7,890 nucleotides of DNA. It comes from DASRCB01 sp035653295. GTDB lineage: Bacteria; Acidobacteriota; Terriglobia; Bryobacterales; Bryobacteraceae. Of this stretch, positions 1 through 5,317 are shown piece by piece (position 1 is the first letter of the stretch; every line of letters begins with the position of its first letter). The stretch covers positions 1-7,890 of the forward strand of contig DASRCB010000269.1 in assembly GCA_035653295.1 (NCBI GenBank), in the 5' to 3' direction. Both the position numbers and the translations under genes were made by a program. Below the pieces are notes generated by a model. That model did no database searches. It was given only the letters and a program-made list of their open reading frames with translations, and was not told the origin of the DNA.

Positions 1-48
1 GGCCAGCCACGCGCCCAGCAGGATACACGCTACACGCCTGAGGTGCAT
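1..48 (-). CDS. N-terminal fragment of a probable exported protein (divergent gene, cut by window edge)
   Basis: On the minus strand an ATG at 48-46 opens a frame that stays open to the window edge for 16 codons and reads MHLRRVACILLGAWLA. This has the shape of a signal peptide start: two arginines followed by a hydrophobic stretch rich in L, A, I and V. Whether it ends in a signal peptidase I site or a lipobox cysteine lies outside the window. The weak purine stretch AATAAGA just upstream of the ATG could serve as a ribosome binding site. The gene is divergent from the phosphatase operon, so the two would share the intergenic region. A small lipoprotein such as TssJ would fit a T6SS neighbourhood, but nothing visible shows that. 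Sixteen codons is little evidence, and this could be chance. Confidence 0.4.
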   Translation of the reverse strand, partial: MHLRRVACILLGAWLA

Positions 49-215
49 TGTCTTATTCAGCGTATAGCAAGCGTCGCGGGCGCGCTATGCTCCAGCCCAT
101 GCCTTTGCCGGACACCCCAGACTTGCCGTTCAGCAGCGCCCGATTGCCGCCGAAATGGCCGCGGAATCGGTAAACGTCAGTCGTAGGTCGCGATCCGGTT
201 GCGCCCGGCTTGAAC

Positions 216-228
216 GACGTAATACGTC
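216..228. promoter_or_regulatory. 13-bp perfect palindrome, possible operator
   Basis: GACGT AAT ACGTC is a perfect inverted repeat with 5-base arms around a 3-base AT-rich centre. It lies 32 bases before the GTG at 261 and 18 bases before the -10-like hexamer at 247-252, about where a -35 element would sit. That is a usual place for a dimeric repressor or activator site. If translation starts at the TTG at 210, the palindrome would lie inside the coding sequence and an operator role is less likely. No regulator family is suggested by the sequence. Confidence 0.3.
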
Positions 229-246
229 CTCCGGGGGCCGGTTTGT

Positions 247-252
247 TAAAAT
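247..252 (+). promoter_or_regulatory. Candidate -10 hexamer for the phosphatase-T6SS operon
   Basis: TAAAAT matches five of six bases of the TATAAT consensus and is the most AT-rich spot upstream of the operon. No good -35 hexamer is present 16-18 bases upstream; that position is taken by the right arm of the palindrome at 216-228. Transcription from here would begin near 258-261, almost at the GTG at 261. This would give a leaderless or nearly leaderless message and would explain why no Shine-Dalgarno sequence precedes that GTG. This is a guess from one hexamer. Confidence 0.25.
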
Positions 253-260
253 CTCCGACC

Positions 261-1040
261 GTGATCCTCTCTTCCGGACTCTCCGATCCGGGCATGAAGC
301 GATCCAGTAACCAGGACCGGATCTTACTCGATAACGCTCTCGGTCTGTATCTGATCGCTGACGGCATGGGTGGACCAGGGCACGGAGAGACTGCCGCGGA
401 ACTGGCCATCCGATCCGGCCATTATTACGTCGCCGCATCGCGCGACACCTTCGACGTGAGCTGGCCGTTCGGCTACGACGTCAACCGCAGCATGGACGAG
501 AACCGGCTGGTTACGGCGGTCCAGTTAGCCAATCGCCAGGTCTGGAAGCTCACCGAAGAGCGGCCGGAATACGCAGGCATGGGTACGACGTTCGTCGGAG
601 TCATCGTGAACGGTCATCGAGTGGCGATCGCCAACGTCGGGGACAGCCGCGCGTATCTGATGCGAGCCGGCGACCTGAAACAGGTGACCCAGGACGACAC
701 CTGGGTGGGAGACCTCATCCGCAGCGGCGCTTTGACGGAGGCTCAGGCGCGCAGCCACAGCATGCAGCACGTATTGACCCAGGCCGTTGGGGCGGCGAAC
801 CCCGTGGATGTTCATACCTCCGAGCAGGTTCTCCAGGATGGCGACCTCATTTTGCTCACCACAGACGGGATTCACGGGGTGGTTGAACAGGCCGAACTGC
901 GCTCGATCCTGTACGGGGCGGGGAAGCTGGAGGATACTGTAAGAAAGCTTATCGACGCCGCGAACCGCAACGGAGGACCGGATAACGCCTCGTGCGTGTT
1001 GCTGCAGTACCGGCAGGGCGGCAGCGGCGCAGCATTATAA
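261..1040 (+). CDS. pppA: PP2C-family serine/threonine phosphatase, T6SS PppA type
   Basis: This is a cytoplasmic metal-dependent protein phosphatase expected to reverse phosphorylation by the kinase encoded next. The PP2C motifs occur in order: SDPGMKRSSNQDR with its metal-ligand Asp at residue 19, LIADGMGG (Asp34-Gly35), GDSRAY at 127-132, TTDGIHG (Asp202) and GGPDNAS (Asp241). All expected metal-binding aspartates are present, so it should be active. At 259 residues it is a bare catalytic domain with no membrane segment, as in T6SS PppA. The start is uncertain. GTG 261 places residue 1 directly before the first beta strand; TTG 210 would add 17 residues with atypical codons (GTA, ATA, TTA), and TTG 243 is a third option. 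None has a clear Shine-Dalgarno. ATG 294 would remove the first strand. Its TAA overlaps the kinase ATG (TAATG). The symbol rests on family and context. Confidence 0.9.
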   Translation: MILSSGLSDPGMKRSSNQDRILLDNALGLYLIADGMGGPGHGETAAELAIRSGHYYVAASRDTFDVSWPFGYDVNRSMDENRLVTAVQLANRQVWKLTEERPEYAGMGTTFVGVIVNGHRVAIANVGDSRAYLMRAGDLKQVTQDDTWVGDLIRSGALTEAQARSHSMQHVLTQAVGAANPVDVHTSEQVLQDGDLILLTTDGIHGVVEQAELRSILYGAGKLEDTVRKLIDAANRNGGPDNASCVLLQYRQGGSGAAL

Positions 1041-3349
1041 TGACCACCCTCGGGAAATACGAAATCCTGGCCGAACTGGGCGCCGGATCGATGGGCATTA
1101 TCTATCGCGCCCGCGATACGGTGCTGGACCGAGAAGTTGCGCTGAAGACTTTCGCGCAGGCCGGCAGCCTGGATCCCGAACTGAAGGAACGCTTTTACCG
1201 CGAGGCCCGCTTCTGCGCGCGCCTTCATCATCCCAACATCGTCACCATCTACGATCTCGGCGAGCAGGAAGGCATGGCCTTCATTTCCATGGAGCTGCTC
1301 ACGGGTCGCGATCTGCGGAAATTCATCGTGGAGCGCGATGTCCTGCCGGCGGCGGACAAAGTCCGTATCATGTCCGCTGTCTGCGCCGGGCTGCAGCACG
1401 CTCACGAGAGCGGAATCATCCACCGTGACATCAAGCCCAGCAATATCCTGCTGACGCGCGAGAACGTGCCCAAAATCCTGGATTTCGGCATCGCGCGGTT
1501 CCCCAGTTCGCGCCTCACGATGATGGGCCGCGTGCTCGGAACGCCACACTATATGGCGCCGGAGCAGATTATGGGGAAGCCCTGCGACGCGCGCAGCGAC
1601 ATATTCGCGGTGGGGCTGGTGACGTTCGAATTCCTCACCTTCGCCCACCCGTTTTTCGGTGAATCGATTCCGAAGCGGATCATCAACGACGCGCCGGACT
1701 CGCTGCTGTCCAGAAATCCCGAGTTGCCGCCGACGCTCGAGCCGGTGATCGCGAAAGCGCTGGCGCGCGATCCCGCGCAGCGCTGGCAAACAGCCGGAGA
1801 GTTTTCGGCGGCGCTGCTGCAGGCTCTGGAAACCCCGTCGCGTGAAGACCGGGTGTACGCCGCCGCTGCTCCCGTTGCGGCGCCCCCACCACCTTCGCCG
1901 AAGCCGGCTCAGATACCCGCTAACGCCAACACGGAATTCAAGATGTCGGAGGTGCTGGCGGCGCTGCAGTCGCTCGACGCGGCTCTGGAGCGGCAGGACC
2001 TGGAGGCGGCGCGCACGGCGGTGGCGACGATCGAGCGCATCGCCGAAATCGATGACGTTTACGCCACCGCCGCCGAGCAATCGCGTGCGCGTCTGGGCGA
2101 ACTGGAGGCGCTCGCGCCACCGCCGCCGCATCCTCCTCCGGCGGCGACGCCTGCCCCTGCCTTCGCGGCCGCCCAACTCGAGGCAGGAACCCAGACTGCC
2201 GCGCACGCCCCTCCTGCCTGGACCTCGGCAGCCCCCTCCTGGGGGGCGTCGAACAAGGTGGGCGAGACCTCAACGAGCGGCACATCCAGCGCCTCCGTCA
2301 CGGCGTCGCCGGAGCCCATCAAGCCGCCCGTCGCCGAGCCGGCTACGAGGCCCGCCCCATCGCTGCCGCCGCCGCCTGCGCCGTTGGCCAGCAGCGATGT
2401 CACGCGGTTTTTCGGAAATGTGGATGTAGCCAGTCCGGTGCTCGCGCCGCCGCCTCCTCCGCCGCCGTTCCAGGCTCGACCGGCGCCCGCGCCAGGGCCG
2501 ACACCGCCGCCCGCAGCTGCTCCTGCGGTTGCGACGAAGGTTCCCGCGGCGCCAAAATCGGCAACGCCCGCGGCGACAAACAAGAAAATCGGCGCTCTGA
2601 TTGTTGGAGGGGCGATTGCGGCGGCGATCATCGTCGTCGGCGCGGTCGCCGCCTTCCTGGTGATGCACCGCGGCAGCGTCGCGAAAGCGCCGTTCGTGGC
2701 CACGGCCGAGGTCACCGTGCCTCAGGCGCAGCTCTATGCCGCGCCGGACTCGAGCGATGTGCTGGTCACCCTCAAGAGAGGCGATCCGGTAAACGTAATC
2801 AGCGCGCCGCGCTCGCGCGATCAGGAGTGGACCGAGGTGCAGTCGGTGCGGGGCAAGGTGTATCCGCCCGGGGCCATGCGCACTTCCGACCTCACCAACT
2901 GGAGCAGCACGCAGCCGGATACCGCGTGGACGCTTCTGCTGGCCTTCGCGCCGACGGCGGCGGCGAGCCAGAGCGAGACACAGCAGTACGCGGCGCGGGT
3001 GTCCCAATATATGCAGGATTTTCCGAATTCGCCGCACCGCGCCGAGGCGCAGGCCGAGCTGGCGCGCCTCAATTCCAGTCCGGCAACATCGGTCACGGCC
3101 GCGGCATCGCCGACGCCGAGCGTTGCGCGGCCGCCCACTCGGCCGACTTCGCCGCCGCCCGAAGTGTCGCGTCAGCCGTTTAGTCCGGAGGCGGGCTTGA
3201 AGCGTGCGACGACGTACTGGGAACAGGGCCAGTACGATCGAGCGGAAGCAGTGCTGCGCCGGGTCCTTGCCGATAAGCCGGATTACAAGCCGGCGCGCGA
3301 CCTGCTCGCACGCGTGCAGAAGGCCAAAGTCCTGGAAGGTGGACGTTGA
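1040..3349 (+). CDS. ppkA: Transmembrane Hanks-type serine/threonine protein kinase, T6SS PpkA-like, with SH3-like and TPR-like outer region
   Basis: Residues 7-265 form a complete kinase domain: glycine loop GAGSMG (14-19), ATP-binding Lys36, catalytic HRDIKPSN (Asp130), DFG (148-150) and APE (173-175). It is an RD kinase and should be active. A long Ala/Pro-rich linker follows, interrupted by a charged helical stretch (about 302-360) and containing seven consecutive prolines at 470-476. One membrane helix spans 517-542 (IGALIVGG to AFLVM). The outer part has an SH3-like beta region (about 553-625, with a W at 597) and, at 714-769, TPR-like helices (YWEQGQYDRAEAVLRRVLADKP). The start is ATG 1040, coupled to the phosphatase stop; a GTG at 992 in the same frame only overlaps the phosphatase gene. 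The 769-residue protein lacks the von Willebrand domain of Pseudomonas PpkA, so its signal input probably differs. The ppkA symbol reflects its place beside pppA, tssL and tssM. Likely targets (FHA protein or TssL) are inferred. Confidence 0.93.
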   Translation: MTTLGKYEILAELGAGSMGIIYRARDTVLDREVALKTFAQAGSLDPELKERFYREARFCARLHHPNIVTIYDLGEQEGMAFISMELLTGRDLRKFIVERDVLPAADKVRIMSAVCAGLQHAHESGIIHRDIKPSNILLTRENVPKILDFGIARFPSSRLTMMGRVLGTPHYMAPEQIMGKPCDARSDIFAVGLVTFEFLTFAHPFFGESIPKRIINDAPDSLLSRNPELPPTLEPVIAKALARDPAQRWQTAGEFSAALLQALETPSREDRVYAAAAPVAAPPPPSPKPAQIPANANTEFKMSEVLAALQSLDAALERQDLEAARTAVATIERIAEIDDVYATAAEQSRARLGELEALAPPPPHPPPAATPAPAFAAAQLEAGTQTAAHAPPAWTSAAPSWGASNKVGETSTSGTSSASVTASPEPIKPPVAEPATRPAPSLPPPPAPLASSDVTRFFGNVDVASPVLAPPPPPPPFQARPAPAPGPTPPPAAAPAVATKVPAAPKSATPAATNKKIGALIVGGAIAAAIIVVGAVAAFLVMHRGSVAKAPFVATAEVTVPQAQLYAAPDSSDVLVTLKRGDPVNVISAPRSRDQEWTEVQSVRGKVYPPGAMRTSDLTNWSSTQPDTAWTLLLAFAPTAAASQSETQQYAARVSQYMQDFPNSPHRAEAQAELARLNSSPATSVTAAASPTPSVARPPTRPTSPPPEVSRQPFSPEAGLKRATTYWEQGQYDRAEAVLRRVLADKPDYKPARDLLARVQKAKVLEGGR
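3334..3343 (+). promoter_or_regulatory. Shine-Dalgarno sequence fixing the TTG start of the PEGA protein gene
   Basis: GGAAGGTGGA, within the last codons of the kinase gene, is the clearest ribosome binding site in the window. Its AAGG core (3336-3339) lies six bases before TTG 3346. That TTG overlaps the kinase TGA (TTGA, 3346-3349). The translated start then gives a proper signal peptide, so the rare start codon is well supported. Confidence 0.65.
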
Positions 3350-4572
3350 ACAGGGCGCTTCCGCTCGCCGGCGCTTTGCTGTTCGCGGTCGGTGTTTCAG
3401 CACCCGGTTCGATCTGCTTCGCTCAGCACAAGCGGGCGTCGAAGGCGCCCAAAGAGGACGCCTTCCTCACCGGTCCACCATTCTCGCTGGACGAGATCAT
3501 TCAGCGGGTCGGGGTTATTGCGGACCGGCGCCTGAGTGAAGCCATCAATCGCCGGGGCGTCAGCTTTACGCCGGGTAAGGCGGATCTGGAAAAGCTGAAG
3601 GCAGCGGGGGCGGCTCCGGAAATCCTCCAGGCGGTTTCGGCCAAAGCTCCGCCGCCGACGCCGAAGCAGCCACCGAGACCGGCGCTTGCCGGCGCCGTTC
3701 GGCTGGAGTGCCATCCGGCCGAGTGCGACATTTCGATCAACGATCAGGCCAAAGGTCAGACCCAGCAGGGGATTATGTCGATTAGCGGCCTGCCGGCGGG
3801 CAGTATCTTCATCGACTTCAAGAAAGACGGCTACATCGGTCAGCAGATCACCGCGAACCTGCGCGCGGGGGCGGATTTCGCCACCAGCATCACGCTGGAG
3901 CCCACGGCCGCAACCGAGCAAGCGCTCGGCCGGCAGCTGTTTCTGGCCATGGTCGCACGGCTGGGCGGCCCGGATGCGATTCGCCGTACCTCGCTCGTGG
4001 AGGCCAGCGGCAGCGCGATCCTTTTCTCCGGCGGACAGCGCACCGACTGGAACGCTGTGGCGAAGGTGAAGCTGCCCCTGCTCGCTCAGGTGGAAATCAC
4101 GGGCGCAGGACTGAAATGGCGAACTTCGGTGAAGGCCGGCGATTCGAAGTTCGACGGCACAGGCAAGCTGAAAGGCAGCCAAATCGCCATGGATATGGAG
4201 AAGCTGGTGCGCCTTTATCGCGATTACCAACTCGACACGCTGACCCGGCGCATGAACATGATGCACGTTTCGAGCACTTCGGTGACGCCGGACGAAACGG
4301 GGCATGTCACGATGCTGGCTTCCAGCGACACAGAGAAGTACAAGGTGACGCTTCGTCCCGACGGCACGCCGATCAGCGTCGTCTACAGCACTGCGTCGGG
4401 TCTCGGATCCGGCCTCGAGGTGGTCTATTCCGATTACGCGACAATCGACAAAGCATGGTATCCCAAGACAATGGCCATCAGGCTGGGCGACCAGACGCAA
4501 CACGGCCTGGAGCTGCGCTTCACGGAGGTTCGTTTCCCGAACAGCCTGGCAGATCGGGAATTTCACTTCTGA
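3346..4572 (+). CDS. Secreted PEGA-domain protein with a probable LolA-like lipoprotein-sorting C-terminal domain
   Basis: The 408-residue product begins with a signal peptide (ALPLAGALLFAVGV core) with a likely signal peptidase I site after Ala26 (C-F-A|Q). Cys24 is not in a lipobox, so a soluble periplasmic protein is expected. Residues about 46-100 form a helical motif (SLDEIIQRVG...KLKAAGAAPEILQAV) that I recall from acidobacterial proteins but cannot name. Residues 116-186 look like a PEGA domain: a beta strand, then CDISINDQAKGQT, GLPAGSIFIDFKKDGY and a closing TLEP. Residues about 196-408 begin with LARLGG-like LGGPDAIRR and end in beta strands with WYPKTMAIRLGD and LELRFTEVRF. This resembles LolA-like lipoprotein-sorting proteins, which bind acyl chains or lipids in a half-barrel. 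It lies between the kinase and tssL, overlapping the kinase by 4 bases. It is not a standard T6SS component. Function is unknown; a ligand-binding partner of the kinase outer region or a periplasmic assembly factor are inferences. Confidence 0.85.
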   Translation: MNRALPLAGALLFAVGVSAPGSICFAQHKRASKAPKEDAFLTGPPFSLDEIIQRVGVIADRRLSEAINRRGVSFTPGKADLEKLKAAGAAPEILQAVSAKAPPPTPKQPPRPALAGAVRLECHPAECDISINDQAKGQTQQGIMSISGLPAGSIFIDFKKDGYIGQQITANLRAGADFATSITLEPTAATEQALGRQLFLAMVARLGGPDAIRRTSLVEASGSAILFSGGQRTDWNAVAKVKLPLLAQVEITGAGLKWRTSVKAGDSKFDGTGKLKGSQIAMDMEKLVRLYRDYQLDTLTRRMNMMHVSSTSVTPDETGHVTMLASSDTEKYKVTLRPDGTPISVVYSTASGLGSGLEVVYSDYATIDKAWYPKTMAIRLGDQTQHGLELRFTEVRFPNSLADREFHF

Positions 4573-4589
4573 TGCGACGTTATGAGTAG
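4572..4589 (+). other. Five-codon mini-ORF spanning the tssL start
   Basis: The PEGA gene ends in TGATG. The ATG at 4572 opens a five-codon frame (MRRYE) that ends with TAG at 4587-4589. The tssL ATG at 4582 lies inside it in a different frame. Ribosomes reinitiating at the first ATG would stop 5 bases past the tssL start codon and could slide back to it, or be diverted from it. There is no evidence that the peptide is made; the arrangement may be accidental. Confidence 0.2.
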
Positions 4590-5295
4590 TCCCGCCATGG
4601 CGCCACAGCGGCGCGAGAACCTTGCGCTGCTCTATCAGGGGCTGTTCACCGGAATCGTTCGTATCCAGTCCGGGCGGCAACAGATCCAGAACGCGGAGAT
4701 GTTCCGGCGGCGCATGAAGGAGGCGCTGGCGGAAGTGACGCGCGAGGCCATGAAGCGGAATTACGCGGCCGAGCACACCATGGAGAGCGACTTCGCCATG
4801 GTGGCGTTCCTGGATGAAGTGATTCTGACCTCCAACGACCCCAGCCGCAACGACTGGAAACAGAAGCCGCTGCAGGAGGACCTGTTCGGGACCTCCGTTG
4901 CCGGCGAGGTCTTCTTCAGCCGTGTTGAAAAACTGCTGCAGCGCGCTGACACCATAGAGCTTTCCGACATTCTCGAGGTCTACTACCTGTGCATCCTGCT
5001 GGGTTTCGAAGGGCGATACGCGGTAGGGCCGAAGTCGGAGCTGCAGTTATTGGCGGACCGCCTGCGGCAGCGGATCGATCGCATTCGCGGCATCAGTTCT
5101 CAGTTCTCTCCCGCGGGCGCGCTTCCCCTTGAGGTGATCGCGGCGCCGGCGGTGGATCCGGTCGCCTCGAAGCTGAAGCTGGCCGCCATTGCCATCGGCG
5201 CGGTGGCGGTCCTGCTGTTTATCGTGTTCAGCGCGCACCTGTGGTGGAAGGTATCGCAGGTGCACGAGACATTATTGAAGGCTCTGTTCATGTAG
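4582..5295 (+). CDS. tssL: TssL (DotU family), T6SS inner-membrane core protein
   Basis: TssL is a C-tail-anchored inner-membrane protein. With TssM and the lipoprotein TssJ it forms the membrane complex that docks the T6SS baseplate. The 237-residue product shows the DotU signatures: FAMVAFLDEVIL (Asp78-Glu79), a conserved Trp92, LQEDLFGTSVAGEVFFSRVEKLL, then EVYYLCILLGFEGRY (ending at residue 146). One membrane helix lies near 200-220 (LAAIAIGAVAVLLFIVFSAH), with about 17 residues outside. It lacks the C-terminal OmpA/peptidoglycan-binding domain of long TssL forms, so wall anchoring must come from another protein, if it exists. ATG 4582 follows the PEGA gene stop by 9 bases and has no visible Shine-Dalgarno. 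Met6 is an alternative start. Translation probably depends on coupling. In Agrobacterium, TssL is a PpkA substrate; that phosphorylated threonine (Thr14) has no obvious counterpart here, since the first Thr is at 23. Confidence 0.96.
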   Translation: MSSPAMAPQRRENLALLYQGLFTGIVRIQSGRQQIQNAEMFRRRMKEALAEVTREAMKRNYAAEHTMESDFAMVAFLDEVILTSNDPSRNDWKQKPLQEDLFGTSVAGEVFFSRVEKLLQRADTIELSDILEVYYLCILLGFEGRYAVGPKSELQLLADRLRQRIDRIRGISSQFSPAGALPLEVIAAPAVDPVASKLKLAAIAIGAVAVLLFIVFSAHLWWKVSQVHETLLKALFM

Positions 5296-5298
5296 GGT

Positions 5299-5312
5299 GT
5301 CCGGTTTCGGAC
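5299..5312 (+). promoter_or_regulatory. Small hairpin in the tssL-tssM gap, next to the tssM start
   Basis: GTCCG (5299-5303) and CGGAC (5308-5312) are perfectly complementary around a GTTT loop. The stem is 5 bp with four G-C pairs and ends 5 bases before the tssM ATG. It occupies the place where a Shine-Dalgarno would be expected, and none is visible. In the message it could tune tssM translation relative to tssL, opened by ribosomes finishing tssL. It has no U-run after it, so it is not a terminator. A stem this short can occur by chance. Confidence 0.3.
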
Positions 5313-5317
5313 TGGCA

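Larger units (their letters stand above)
49..260. other. Divergent intergenic region
   Basis: I see no convincing gene in these 212 bases. Minus-strand frames cross it, but they continue deep into the phosphatase gene and look like shadows. It separates a probable minus-strand gene start at 48 from the phosphatase start and should carry both promoters. The only distinctive elements are the 13-bp palindrome at 216-228 and the AT-rich TTAAAAT at 246-252, which stands out in a GC-rich background. No rho-independent terminator, tRNA or repeat was noticed. Confidence 0.5.

Noticed and set aside
60..209. Remnant gene in the upstream region on the minus strand (frame ending at 53)
   Set aside because: The frame extends into the antisense of the phosphatase gene, has no recognisable motif and is best read as chance.
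992..1039. GTG 992 as the kinase start, adding 16 residues
   Set aside because: It would overlap the phosphatase gene by 49 bases. ATG 1040 is coupled to the phosphatase stop and gives the normal kinase N-terminus.
872..2206. 444-codon open frame on the minus strand opposite the kinase gene
   Set aside because: The plus-strand frame encodes an intact kinase with all motifs. The minus-strand product is arginine-rich and lacks domain features, as expected of a GC-rich shadow frame.
2270..3403. 377-codon minus-strand open frame opposite the kinase linker and outer region
   Set aside because: The arginine-rich composition reflects the reverse complement of Ala/Pro codons.
3397..4776. 459-codon minus-strand open frame across the PEGA gene and tssL
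   Set aside because: It crosses two well-supported plus-strand genes and is rich in Arg, His and Leu, with no recognisable motif.
5299..5312. Hairpin as a rho-independent terminator between tssL and tssM
   Set aside because: The stem is only 5 bp and is not followed by a T-run, and the two genes belong to one complex.
5297..5317. GTG 5297 as the tssM start
   Set aside because: It adds seven residues without a better ribosome binding site; ATG 5318 leads directly into a basic residue cluster and the first membrane helix. It is not strictly excluded.
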